Below are positions 9,047 through 20,034 of a DNA stretch of 33,524 nucleotides, piece after piece (the first letter of the stretch is position 1; the number at the start of each line of letters is the position of its first letter). The position numbers and the translations under genes are program-made. The DNA lies in the NCBI GenBank assembly GCA_025201705.1, contig MU616893.1, positions 1-33,524 on the forward strand. The letters run 5' to 3'. This DNA is from Dissophora ornata (taxonomy: Eukaryota; Mortierellomycota; Mortierellomycetes; Mortierellales; Mortierellaceae). Below the pieces are notes generated by a model. It saw only the letters and a list, made by a program, of their open reading frames with translations, had not been told where the DNA came from and did not search any database.

Positions 9047-11152
9047 ATGCCTGGCGCAACGATGGAATCCGGTGTAGGCAAAGCATTCCCGCCACATTGC
9101 TTTTGCTTCAAGCCCGCGGTCGAGGTTTACACAGAGGGCGATGGCCTTGTTTACGAATGCCATTATACCAATCCCAGACTGTGGCTCGAGCAACCATCAC
9201 CACTCTCTCCGCTGCCGCAGTACCAGCGGCAGCAACAGCCTGTTGAAAGCAGTCCATCCATTAAAACCCTAGCCACCACCATCACCTCCTCCGCCTCTTC
9301 CTTCTCTACTTCACCACAGCTCCCGCCACTTTCTCAGCTCTCAACCCCAACTGTAGCCAGCACACCGCACGTGCTCACTGCAGATTTTTTGGAAATACGA
9401 CAATTTATAGAATCTCTCCAAGGTTCGAACAAAGGCGATCTGCCTTCGACCTGGGGTCGCCCGATGCGTGGCCAACCCAGAGTTATCGACAGCAATAGAA
9501 AACGTGACACCGACAACAGAAGCAACGCTAATTACATCACTGGCGGGCCCAGCGCTTTCAACGGGAACAGCATCGCTCACGGAGACAACACGGGCAACGG
9601 AGGTATTGTCACTAACGGAGGAGGCACCACCAATGGAGTCACTGCCACCAACGGAACTAGCTGTACAAATGGAACCAGCGCCTACAAAGGGACTAGTACC
9701 CTCAATGGAGGCGATAGTCCTTATTCCCGTAGTGTATACCACTCGTTTGCTGGCCAAGGAAAATCACCAATCAAAATCTCAGACTCAGAACCATCCCAGC
9801 CTTCTGATAACCGACAGGCGCTCGTCTGCGGGTTCCATATGCATACAGACGACTGGGGACGGTTTAAGTACCTGGTCAAGAGCCAAGGGCCTACTCATAA
9901 CAGCGTCAGCCTCAATCAGCAGGCAGCATTGGCTGCGCAACATCACGAAATTGTGATCAAATTCACAGATATTCGTAAGCAGATGTTACGCGTAGCCAAA
10001 GAGCATGAATGCCATGCGAGTGCTATCACGATCCGTCGCTGGATCGATTGCAAGGGAGAGGAGGTGGCCGAAAGGACGTTTCCACAGATCAGCGGGGCAA
10101 CATCAGGGATGGGAGGAGCACCGATCTGTTTCTGCAGGGAGCGCATGCGCTTGTCTATGAAACATAATGAGCGGGGATCGAACGTCGCGTTTTTCTGTGC
10201 GGCACGTCTCGCAGACGCCAAGGGCGGGTGCAGTCGAGTGTTGAACGCTGGGAACTGGGTCCAATGGCAGATATTGGAGCCAATTCACCCCCTTGCAGTA
10301 ATACCATCAACATCGGCAGATAGTCTTGGAGCTGACAATACCCTCGACACCGTCGCAGAGTATTGCTTTGGTGACAAATCACCTAGCGACACGGGTATAC
10401 GACACACTGAGCAGGATAAATTTATGGACGAGCTAGATGACGAAGTTCGCGAGCAGCAAGCTGACTTTGTGGATCCGGAATCAGAACGAGTCGTGCCAGA
10501 AGCGGTGGATGTAACCTGCTCTGCCGAGGAAGGTTGGGATCAAGACATCACAGCAAGTTCAGGAGTAACATCGACGAAACCTCGGCTGAGATCGTTACCC
10601 TTGCCCCCTGGCCTAATAATGTGTGGCGACCGGATCGTAAGGGCAGACTCGAGATCAGGTGGATTAAAGGCGGCGATCCCCAAGAGTGAGGATAACGCCC
10701 AGCCTGGGGACAGTAATAGCCAGGGCGAGAACGAAACATCAAATCAATGGTGGGAGGGCAACTCCTTAAACTCCACAGAACTTTGGCCTCTCTCCCTGTC
10801 GACCGCAATACCAGCTGATGGACTGAAGAAACTTGAGAGGCAACTTTACGATTTGCACAACATTTTGATCCCGAACGGGATGAGGACCGAAACCGGGTTG
10901 CAGGAGCTAGAAGCCCGCGTAAGCAAGTGGCGGGATTCATGTGGGCGATTAAAGGAGTACACGCAGTTGCTTCATGGGGACGGGTTGGACAACCCGACTC
11001 TGAAGTGCCGGCGCTGTAAAGAGGGTCCGTTGCTACACGCGAACTTCCCATGCTTCCACCTGGTGATGTGCGACGACTGCATCAAGGGTCACCCGCAGTG
11101 TGTGATATGCCATGCGACGATTAAAGAGACACGAAGGACCTATTGGGGATAG
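9047..11152 (+). CDS. GRF-like zinc-finger and C3HC4 RING protein
   Basis: Single-exon 701-aa protein. The start is at the first ATG after an in-frame TGA (9035); ATG 9062 is an alternative. The N-terminus has CFCF (C18, C20) and YECHY (C38). After a roughly 220-residue Ser/Thr/Asn/Gly-rich disordered segment with NGT/NGG repeats comes CGFHMHTDDWGRF (C261). This resembles a CxC...C...C zinc finger of the GRF kind split by an insertion. A second, compact copy runs from ICFCRERM (C361, C363) through FFCAAR and GCSRVLNAGNWVQW. The C-terminus is a RING finger: C654-x2-C657, PCFHLVMCDDC, CVIC, like the C3HC4 RINGs of IAP/MUL1-type E3 ligases. A ubiquitin E3 role is inferred from the RING. GRF-type fingers elsewhere bind nucleic acid, but the match here is by Cys spacing only. 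Confidence 0.75.
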   Translation: MPGATMESGVGKAFPPHCFCFKPAVEVYTEGDGLVYECHYTNPRLWLEQPSPLSPLPQYQRQQQPVESSPSIKTLATTITSSASSFSTSPQLPPLSQLSTPTVASTPHVLTADFLEIRQFIESLQGSNKGDLPSTWGRPMRGQPRVIDSNRKRDTDNRSNANYITGGPSAFNGNSIAHGDNTGNGGIVTNGGGTTNGVTATNGTSCTNGTSAYKGTSTLNGGDSPYSRSVYHSFAGQGKSPIKISDSEPSQPSDNRQALVCGFHMHTDDWGRFKYLVKSQGPTHNSVSLNQQAALAAQHHEIVIKFTDIRKQMLRVAKEHECHASAITIRRWIDCKGEEVAERTFPQISGATSGMGGAPICFCRERMRLSMKHNERGSNVAFFCAARLADAKGGCSRVLNAGNWVQWQILEPIHPLAVIPSTSADSLGADNTLDTVAEYCFGDKSPSDTGIRHTEQDKFMDELDDEVREQQADFVDPESERVVPEAVDVTCSAEEGWDQDITASSGVTSTKPRLRSLPLPPGLIMCGDRIVRADSRSGGLKAAIPKSEDNAQPGDSNSQGENETSNQWWEGNSLNSTELWPLSLSTAIPADGLKKLERQLYDLHNILIPNGMRTETGLQELEARVSKWRDSCGRLKEYTQLLHGDGLDNPTLKCRRCKEGPLLHANFPCFHLVMCDDCIKGHPQCVICHATIKETRRTYWG

Positions 11153-12932
11153 CTTAGTAGGAGCTATGAAGAAGATATGATAGGCTCAACTCACTAAGAT
11201 GTCTAGTCTATCGATCAGTTCTATATTAAATACTGCGCATTATGAATTGCATACAGAGGAGAGTAATGACAGTCGATAGGGCGGATGTACATGGATGGCG
11301 CCACACAGCACACAGCGGAGAGACAACGGAGATGAACCTCGAGCGAGAGCAAGGACAAAGGCGTCGTGAAAGTAGACCAGGACAGGGATCGATCTATTGT
11401 GTTATGATTTCATTCATTTTTAGCGCAGTGGGGTTGGGCTCTCGTGCTTCTCTTGGCTGCCCCTAAATTTGATTGCTTACTGCAATCGGAAACTTGTAAA
11501 CAGTGCTCAAAAATCACCGCGCATCTTTCCCGCTTCGGAGAGCACGTTTGCATTGAATGATGGTTTGTTTGTTTCTTGAGGGTAGGGAGCAGATAGCCAA
11601 AGGCAGCCATCTGCATTTCTTGCTCTCCAGAACAGTGTCCACAAAGCGGCCTGCACACATCCACAAAAAACAGGATAAAAGACAGGACACCGCCCGCATG
11701 TAGAAACATAAACAAGTCCACTTTAGTAGCGTTGATCGCGTAATCGACAGCGCCTAGTCCATATAATACAAATCAATGCAGATCGCCGATGTGGAGTGGC
11801 GCACAACGGACGGTTTATTGGCGATCTCCATTCACATGAACCACATCACAGGAGGAGGTGTTGATTCGACGCGTGTGTGTCTACGTGCGCGTCGGTGGGA
11901 GTGCCAAGGATGTGAAGGGTGAAAGGGGTAGAGCGAGTGAAATGGTAATGGTTGATCAGTGCTGTGGTGGCGGGGCTGTATCTGATTGTGGGACGGAACT
12001 GATTGCTTGGTTTGGTCATTGTCGGTATGTACTCTGCTCCAAGTACCGTTGCAGCATATCACTGGCGGATTCAAAAAAGATGCGGGTGGCGGAACGTGGG
12101 GGGCGTGCTTGTGCGTGGCAACAGAATCGCTTCTTAATCGTCATCTCTTTTTTCCTGTTTCTCTTCTCTCTTCATTTCCATCCGCCAACCCTGCCCATCA
12201 TCATCCCAAGCACAGTAGCCCCCGCCCCAATCCTGCCCCTGCTCTGCGTCCACCACTCTTCGTCCGGGAAGCACTCATGGCTCTGCATCCATCTTAATTG
12301 CACGATCCTATTCTCATTCCTCCATCCCAACGGCATAGCCTCCTCCAACTTGGCGTCGTCATACGTCTCTGAGAGCGCAACATTTTTTTTTTTTGAGAAT
12401 TTTATTTATTTGCCCAGGTAGGCTAAACCATCTCCCTTCATTTCTGCATAAGGGCTCCACTCCACAGTAGCATCCTCCCTGGAGGAGAGACTACTGTATA
12501 TTCGCTCATGTACGCCAATAAAGGTCGACTGGCCATCCTCGTTGAACCCCACGCCCCTCTTCAATCTGGACAGACTCTCTGTGCTCCCTGTGCGCACAAG
12601 CACAAGCACCCCAAAGATGCACTGCATTCAACAAAAGAAAAGAGAGTTTGTTATTCCGTCTTCGCTCCTTCTTCCCTTCATCGTTGACCCCTTCTTTTTT
12701 AGCCGCTGCCTTTGTAACAGCATGCAAATGCCCCACCACCACCGACATCAACAAGAAGAAAAAAAGTCCGTGCGTGTGCCCCTGCGCGTCATAAAAAAGA
12801 GGGGGTCACACTTGTTTCCAATTCCTGTCCAGACTAACGCACTTTTCACAAGCACGACGTGAACCCTCGAGTTCTACTTTGTGCATCCATCCTTCCATCC
12901 TGATTTGATCTGGGAATCACCACACAACCAAC
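11153..12932. other. Long intergenic region with TUP1 upstream sequence
   Basis: About 1.8 kb without a gene I can support. It contains pyrimidine-rich stretches (12150-12360), a T12 tract at 12383-12394, and short ORFs on both strands with no domain-like pattern. The part next to TUP1 is probably its promoter and leader. Confidence 0.4.
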
Positions 12933-13151
12933 ATGTCCATCGAGCTTCTGTCCCTACAACGCACACTAACCCACCAATACCAGATCTGCATCCTTGATCC
13001 AATCCTAGCGCCAAGCTCTGCAGCGCACAACAACAACGACAACAACTGCAACAACAATGTCAGGAATATACAATCACCGTCCCATGGTGCCTGGACCCGG
13101 CCGCACTACGGGTGTGCCAGAATGGCTAGACATGATCAAGCAAGAGTTTGA
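12933..13151 (+). other. Overlapping upstream ORF in the TUP1 leader (possible uORF)
   Basis: ATG at 12933 in a good context (AACATGTCC) opens a 72-codon frame that runs past the TUP1 start at 13057 in a different frame and stops at 13149-13151. Its peptide has no recognisable domain, and part is encoded by the CAA-rich leader repeat (13028-13056). If transcription starts upstream of 12933, this uORF would reduce initiation at the TUP1 ATG. It is irrelevant if the start site lies between the two ATGs or if the leader is spliced. Confidence 0.3.
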
Positions 13152-15724
13152 GAGTCTCAGCCACGAGGCCATGGTTGCCAAGGCACAGAGGGATGAGTGC
13201 GAACACAAGAGTATGTTTGTAATTTTTAATCGACAGAGGAATTACACTATGGAGGACATGTCCGTTTCTTGGATGACGCACTAAACCGACTTGTCTGCTT
13301 CCTGTTCTATTTTTTTAAAGTTAATAGCCAAGTCCAAGAGATGGATGCCTTCAGGAGGGCACTCTATGAACTCGAGAGGAAGCACGAGGCGATGAAGATC
13401 CAGTATCAAGGGTAAGGGGATCATAACACCGATGGCGTAAATTTCAATATATGGATGGTCATCACTTGGGAGACTGATTTGTTGCCAATCCTCGTTAGAT
13501 GGGAGGAAGAGGCGGTTCGGTTACGGCGTGAAGTCGAGCAGCGCGGCGGGGTCGCTCAGCCCCCTCACCCTCACCCTCATTCCCAACCACCTCCACCCAA
13601 CATTGGACAGGGTCACGCAAATCTCTTTGGTGGAATCATCAGTGGTGGCCCTGGTGGCTCTGGCTTGATTGCCCCTCCGCAAATGGTTGACCCATCGCAG
13701 CACCCCCCTCATCCCCAACAGCATCCTGGCCAACAGCCACAGCAAGGTCAACAACCTCCGCAGCAGCAGAGCCAACAGCAGCAACAGCAGCACATGCAGC
13801 AAGTTCAACAACAACAGCAGCAACAGCATCACCAACAGCACATGCAGCAACAACAGCAGCATCCTTATGGCGGCCCAGGAGGTCACAGCGGACCCAGTAT
13901 GCCACTAGGAGGACCCCATTCTCCGTACATGAATGGAAGTAACGGATTACCGCAGCAGGGACAGCCCCAGTCTAAGCGATTCAAGACTGAAAGCGATGGG
14001 CACCGCTTCAAAACCGAGGGAGATATTCCCCCACCAGGTGCACCTGGCATTATGTATGGTAACATGTCGCCTAACCCCAATGGACAAGGCCAGATGCCCC
14101 CCGGAATGGGCCCTTTGTATAATGCATCTGGCCCCCCACCTGGGTCGAAACAGCCTCCAAAAGGCAGCAAGGTATGTTGCGCACACAGAGAGACAAGGTA
14201 ATTGCCTAATTGCGAGAGAAGCCAAGGGAAGACAAATTGACCTTGTTATTTTATCTAGGGCGGATCATATGCTCCAACTAAAGAGGAACTTCAGTCATCT
14301 CCTTCATCGAACAAACGCAAAACTGGCGCGACGTCTTTGACACCAACAACCGCCGCTCGCACTTCAAGGATCACTGGATCGGCAAGTTGGAGTGATGATC
14401 CAGACAATGTTCCAGCTCAACTGAAGAGGGAAGGGTCTGACTGGTTTGCGATCTCCAATCCCAAGGTTCCGCAGCAACTTTCTGTCGACCTTGTCCACAC
14501 AATGGAACACTCAAGTGTTGTATGCTGCGTTCGATTCAGTGCAGATGGCAATTACCTCGCCACAGGATGCAATCGCAGTGCTCAAATTTTTGATGTCCAC
14601 ACAGGCCAGAGCGTTTGGTAAGAGCCGCATATTGCTATGCATTATGGCTAAGTGAATACCATGGATGTCCGTTGCTGATCTATGGTTCCATTTTTGATAG
14701 TGTTCTCGCTGATGACACTGCTGGCAAAGACGATCTGTATATCCGATCAGTATGCTTTAGTCCTGACGGCAAATATCTCGCAACTGGCGCGGAGGACAAG
14801 CAGATCAGAATCTGGGAGATCCAACAAAAGAAAATCCGTATGACGCTGAAGGGACATGAGCAGGACATTTACTCACTGGACTTTTCCAGGGATGGAAGGA
14901 TTATTGCATCAGGCTCGGGTGACCAGACAGCTCGCATCTGGGACATGGATAGTGGGAAGTGCTTGTATGTCCTTACGGTCGGTGATGTAGATATGAAGGA
15001 TGCTGGTGTGACATCGGTCGCCATTTCGCCTGACGGTCGTCTTGTTGCTGCCGGATCGCTTGATAAAATGGTGCGTGTTTGGGACACCCGCACTGGACAG
15101 CTTCTGGAAAAGTTGGAGGGTCACAAAGATTCTGTTTACAGCGTCGCTTTTGCACCAGATGGCAAGACTCTTATCTCCGGAAGCCTGGATAAAACCTTGA
15201 AGGCATGGGATCTGAATTTGAGTGGAAGGGGTGGCCAGAACGGATCACGGGGAAGCACCTGCAAGGCAACATTTAATGGGCACAAGGTACAGGAACGGAA
15301 TCTGCTTTTGAAGTTATCACTGGTTGTGAACACGACTATGCGTCAAAATATTGCTTGCAAATACTCATTACTACATCCGTCTATTTATCATTGCATCAGG
15401 ACTTTGTTCTCTCTGTCGCGGTATCGCCGGATGGCAAGTGGGTCGTGTCCGGGTCCAAAGACCGTGGCGTCCAGTTCTGGGACCCCAGCACAACATCCGT
15501 CCAGTTTATGCTTCAGGGGCACAAAAATTCTGGTAAGCACAGTTATCGTCCGAATGAAACAAACAGCAGATAAAGTGAGTGCTGGGCCCTCACTAATCTA
15601 TTGATCTATTGGCTTGCTTCCAATAGTCATCTCTGTTGCGCTGAGTCCCGCCGGAACATACTTTGCCACTGGCTCCGGAGATACCCGCGCTCGTGTGTGG
15701 AGCTATGAATCAACGCAAGAGTAA
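13057..15724 (+). CDS. TUP1: Transcriptional corepressor Tup1 (WD40)
   Basis: Global corepressor that acts in the nucleus with Ssn6/Cyc8 and binds DNA-bound repressors and hypoacetylated histones. Seven exons: 13057-13210, 13321-13411, 13499-14171, 14259-14617, 14701-15286, 15400-15532, 15627-15724; 2094 nt, 697 aa, all phases consistent. The N-terminal tetramerisation helix is clear ([15 protein letters not shown], then [19 protein letters not shown] across intron 1, then [14 protein letters not shown]). A Pro/Gln/His-rich linker follows in exon 3 (about residues 100-240). The conserved pre-propeller segment [18 protein letters not shown] leads into seven WD40 repeats (e.g. [67 protein letters not shown]), ending SYESTQE. 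The length is typical for fungal Tup1. The poly-Q linker is longer than minimal but ordinary for fungi. Confidence 0.95.
13741..13862 (+). repeat. CAG/CAA-rich polyglutamine tract in TUP1
   Basis: Imperfect CAA/CAG runs interspersed with CAT/ATG codons encode a Gln/His/Met-rich linker between the tetramerisation helix and the WD40 propeller. The mix of CAA and CAG reduces slippage but length polymorphism is likely. Confidence 0.7.
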
Positions 15725-15856
15725 AAAAAAAACGCTGTTGGCTGTGTTTGGTGATCTGACCACACTTACTCTTCCTTGTTATTTCTGTTGCGTTCTTTGC
15801 TCCTTTCTTTTCTCCGTTGTGCGTTTTTCTATTTCTTTTTCATTTCTCGTACCGCT

Positions 15857-15862
15857 AATAAA
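15857..15862 (+). terminator. Poly(A) signal of TUP1
   Basis: AATAAATAAA about 130 nt after the TUP1 stop, following a T-rich 3' UTR. Confidence 0.5.
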
Positions 15863-16532
15863 TAAAAAAGTTTACCCCCCGTTCATGCCAGCAAACACCC
15901 ACAGCCCTGGTGGCTTAGACCTGCCATTTGTAAACCGAATATCCTCCAGGTGAGGACATGACAGCTTCCAGACAAACACCCTCCAGGCCGTACAAATTTT
16001 TCCCTCATTGCAGACCCTTTGTACGTCTTTCCCTACAAATTCGAATGCGCAATTCGTTTGGAAGGCAATGCCCCAGCCGTATACCAGGACCACAGCATAA
16101 GAAACCACGCGCAGAGGCCATAGGATTACCAAGGTAGGGCCTTCATGCATGCATAACCCTGCTCAGGCTTGATTCAATTCAACACCGACTCGTCCCCTCT
16201 TCATGCAACCCAACCAGCACTTGGCCTCGATTTAGAAGGCGTGCTTTAGCTGAGTTAATGCGCTACACCCGATTGATATTCTACCCCCTATTGTGGGGGT
16301 CCTTTGCTTGAGTTTTATGGTGGTCGTCTCCCTTGGCGAAAGGTCCTTTTTCTCACCAATCTCTTTCGCATCCTATAGAGAAGCTATCAAAAATTAATCC
16401 GAGTGAATTGAACGAGCCCCCGCCCAAACCACCAATCATTCGATCAGGATAGGACATTCCAGTTGCCCAGAGCGTGGTACAACCCACCCCCATCCGCTCA
16501 CCCACATTCCCGAGTTCCCGAGGAAGTAAAAA
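15863..16532. promoter_or_regulatory. Intergenic region upstream of the FAR1-domain gene
   Basis: About 670 nt between the TUP1 poly(A) signal and the next ATG. No convincing gene. A 92-codon minus-strand frame (15872-16150) has no recognisable motif. The last part should be the promoter of the downstream regulator. Confidence 0.35.
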
Positions 16533-16742
16533 ATGACGGAGCGTGATTTGAGCGACAGCAATCGTATCTTGGCCAGTATCAGTAATAGCGGAGGAGCATC
16601 AGGCGTGTTGGCAACAGTGGTGAATATCGGTGGACCCGGCAAGTCACAGTATCCGGCCATGACGTCAGATGATGCCCAAGGAACACTTACCCAGCCTCAA
16701 AGCCAGCAACAACAACAGCAACAACAACAACAACAACAACAA

Positions 16743-16781
<39 letters not shown>

Positions 16782-19677
16782 GCATTGCATCATCATCAGG
16801 CACTGACCACCGCACGAGGAAATGGAGTGGCCGGCACCGGTGGGCATGGATCGGAAGGAACTGCTATCAATGGTGGTGCGGGCGTTCAAGTGCCAGCAGG
16901 GGCTTTTAACCTCAGTCTAGGACATCTACAAGGTGTCCCCACACCGACCAGCCAGTTGCTACAGCAGCAGCAGCAGGTACAACAACAACAGCAGCAGCAG
17001 GTACAACAACAACAGCAGCAGCAGGTACAACAACAACAACAACAGCAGCAGGTACAACATCAACATCAGCAACAATTCCTGATTCTTCAACAGCAAGCGC
17101 AGCAGCAAGCACAACAGCAAGCACAACAGCAGCACGAAGAAAATCAGCGCCAGCTGAAAGAGCTGCAAGATCAAGAGCAGCGGCGTCTTCAGCAACATAG
17201 CCAGCAGCAACTAGCCTTAGTTCAGCCAAAGCAAGATCCAACCGATACCGAGGAGATCATAGTGCCAAACCAAGAGCAAGAGTTTGAGACGTTGGAGGCT
17301 GCCCAAGCTGCAGCGGAGCGGTATGCGCGAAGCGTCAACACTGTTGTGATCGTCAAGCGCACCACAAAGGATAAGCAAGGAGTTGTAGTGCAGGTAGGCA
17401 ACCGAGTAGTCAATTAGTAGCTGTCATGCTTGGGCACTAATGGCAACGTTTTTTTTTTTTTTTGCTGTAAAGCAGACAAATGCTGACATTTTGTAAAATC
17501 CGGAACTATAGAAAGATCTCGCATGCGAGAGACAAGGAACATACATCGGAACGAAAAAGTCTTTGGAGAGCGGGGAGAACAAGGATGCAAGGGATGGGCA
17601 TATTCGGACGAAGCGCTGCGGGTGTCCTTGGATGATTTCGGTCGGATTCTCAAAGAAGCGCGGAAATCGGGATGGTAAACGCGGCCGCTTCACTAAGGTG
17701 ACCTTGACACATAACCACCCTCTCCAGCCGTTACCGGACGATATCGCCACAGGGCCCTCGAAGCTAGCCATCAAAGAATCCAAGGTGACAGGAGCGAATG
17801 TGCCAGCGTCCACTGCATCATCGGCATCCAGTTCCCGCGCTCAGTCGTCACGGTCTCGGAGCAGTGCCCCGACTCCTACCCCGACCAAGGTGCAAGGAGG
17901 AGCAAATCGATCCAAATCAAGTGGCAAGAATACATCAACCAAGGACATCCCTACAAAAGCTGTTGGCGATGGTAATGGAGTCTTGACAGATTATGGGATG
18001 TCCGACTTTCTCCCTCCTGGCTCAATGCTTGCCTCCGATCGTGTCGCTACGATGCCTTCAGTGTCGCTCTCAGAACTCCAGAGCTCCCGCAATGCGATGG
18101 CGCCTCTCTCAAGCGACGTAATTTCGGCACTAGGGAACGACGACGTTCATCGTCGCGATATCACTTGGGAAGATCTGAAAGCTCTGATGAGTCGTGTACC
18201 ATGGGAGCTCCAACAAGACGTCATGAAGGCCATTATGGAGGTGATACAGCAACACTCTTTCCAAGTACCCGCCATTGGAGGTAATCGACATGCAGATGCT
18301 GAGGCGAGCGCGGCAGCGACAGCAGCGGCTATCGCCGACGTTGTGGGAAGTCTACCGCCCAATTATAACCCCAACACAGCACAGCCTCAGCCGCAAACGC
18401 ATCCACAGTTGCAACAGCAGTCAACGCAGCAGCAGCAACAGTCGTCGTTTGTGCGCCACCAAAATTTGTCGGGCGCAGGTTCATCAGCCATGGAAGGAGT
18501 TTCCCACGGACTGGGAACCACGACCTCTACATCGGAATTATTACAGCTGCATAGAGTCGATGTGGGGGATATGAACGGCGGAAGGGAGAAAGGACATAGT
18601 CGACAGAGCTCTAATGCTGGCGCCGTTCAGGTATCAAGTATTGAGGGCCCCGGAAGCATGATACCCAGTCAGCCTTCAACAACCCAAGTATCGACTGCCA
18701 TTCCGACAGTGGCGCCCCCCCTTCCACCATCCGTTGCCCACACCATTGTCGTTTCCAGTAGCGTAACAGCCCCATCTACACCAACATCCGCCATATCCAT
18801 GTCTGCAACCGCATCTCCACTTTTGACACCCCAACCAACGGCACTACGGAACGCTGGTATCGCTCACTTGCCAATGTCTGGGGACGCAGCCATTCATCAC
18901 CACCAAAACAGCTTCCTCCATCACAGCAGACAATCGAGTCATGCTGCATCGAACCATCATCGTTCGCAAAGTGCTTCGTCTGCTAACATGACCCCCGGAG
19001 GAGGAGGCGCGACTATCCATACACTGGATGCGAACGGAACCCCAATTGCAGTCAGCCATGTTCAGAGCAACGGAAATAGCGGTAACGGAAGTATGGAACC
19101 GTCATCATTAATGACACAGACAATTTCGGATGCAGCACGAGCGCGTGCTCAAGCTCATTCACATGCTCAGGCACAGGCACAGGCTCAAGCACAGGCGCAG
19201 GCACAAGCACAAGTACATGCGCAAGCACAAATCCAGGCGCAGGTGGATGCCAGCACTGAAGCAGCTGTGACCGCGGCGTTGAACATGAATGCGGCACTTT
19301 CAGGACCGAACTCTGTTGGAGGGGGTACTCCGATCGCGGGAACGAGTGGCACGTCCGTGTTCTCGGGACCAGTCTCAGTATCTCACACATCATCTTCGTC
19401 ATCCATGACCCTCAACATGCTGGACGAGGCTGTAAGGATGCATGGATTGGATATGAATCCTGCATTTTCACAGCATTTCCAGCAAATCCATGAGCAGCAA
19501 CAGCACCAGCACCAGCAGCAGAGGTTTCATATGTTGCAGCAGCAACAACAACAACAACAGCAGCAGCAACAACAACAACAGCAGCAACAGCAGCAACAGC
19601 ATGCTCGTGCTGCTGAAGACGACAAGGACATGAACGATCTGGCAGGGGAGCCGTCTCGGAAACGAGTGAAGTCGTAG
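16533..19677 (+). CDS. FAR1-type DNA-binding, polyglutamine-rich transcription regulator
   Basis: Two exons, 16533-17393 and 17512-19677 (1008 aa). The intron (GTAGGC...CTATAG, branch-like GCTGAC at about 17480) sits inside the DNA-binding domain, and joining phase 0 restores VVIVKRTTKDKQGVVVQ|KDLACERQGTYIG. Residues about 253-360 form a FAR1-type module of the WRKY-GCM1 zinc-finger superfamily: C292, C325 (GCPW) and HNH (H354, H356). FAR1 domains derive from Mutator-like transposases, but no transposase catalytic region follows. The rest is low-complexity: poly-Q near residues 58-84 and 145-190, Ser/Thr-rich stretches, an Ala-Gln dipeptide repeat (about 19160-19240) and a C-terminal Q tract before a basic end (SRKRVKS, NLS-like). 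A conserved helical patch (TWEDLKALMSRVPWELQQDV) may be a protein-interaction motif. Function as a regulator is inferred. Confidence 0.8.
16702..16782 (+). repeat. CAA/CAG polyglutamine repeat
   Basis: Uninterrupted Gln codons, CAA-rich at the 5' side and pure CAG in the middle, in exon 1 of the FAR1-domain gene. The pure CAG block is the part most prone to slippage. Confidence 0.85.
16960..17056 (+). repeat. 24-nt minisatellite inside the Gln-rich region
   Basis: Tandem units of about 24 nt (GTA followed by CAA and CAG codons) encode repeated V-Q7 blocks, at least three copies, the last with a slightly different CAA/CAG mix. This is higher-order duplication on top of the codon repeat. Confidence 0.75.
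19495..19605 (+). repeat. C-terminal Gln-rich repeat
   Basis: A Gln/His-rich segment leading into a run of more than 20 Gln codons (CAG/CAA mixed) near the C-terminus of the FAR1-domain protein. Confidence 0.8.
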
Positions 19678-19719
19678 TTTTGAAATCGCTTCGAGGAGCG
19701 ATAGAGTGCGCTATTATAG

Positions 19720-19725
19720 AATAAA
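19720..19725 (+). terminator. Poly(A) signal of the FAR1-domain gene
   Basis: AATAAA 43 nt after the stop codon. The stretch from here to 20034 should contain the promoter and leader of the proteasome gene; I see no other gene in it. Confidence 0.55.
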
Positions 19726-20034
19726 AACCCTTCACACGTTTTTCGGGGAGATGGTTACGTCATCGGAAGATAGAATGGTCGCAAGTGCTGATATGACGCG
19801 TTCGAAATTTTTGGACGTGTACGCCAGAGCGCGGAATAGTCCACGCAATTGCAGCCCAACGAGCAGTCAGGGCGAGGTTGCAGAGTAGGCAACATTGCTT
19901 CTTTTCCATTACGCGCGGCAATCCAACACTCTCTCTCCCCAAGCAACATAGTAAAGACCTTATCACCACTCGACACCGAAGACCACCGACCTACCCTTCC
20001 CGACAAAGTAACCAGCACAAGCAATACATTCATC

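Noticed and set aside
11410..11721. Minus-strand ORF with a hydrophobic, signal-like start and several Cys, resembling a small secreted protein
   Set aside because: The first real ATG is at 11709, the Cys spacing is irregular, there is no splice or promoter support, and the position fits 3' flank of the RING gene.
13521..13905. Leu- and Ala-rich minus-strand ORFs opposite TUP1
   Set aside because: They are antisense translations of the CAG/CAA tract and not genes. The same applies to the Leu/Val-rich frames opposite the FAR1-domain gene (16665-17241) and to the frame at 19412-19735.
15872..16150. 92-codon minus-strand ORF between TUP1 and the FAR1-domain gene
   Set aside because: No motif, no splice or leader signals, and it lies in the expected 3' UTR/promoter region.
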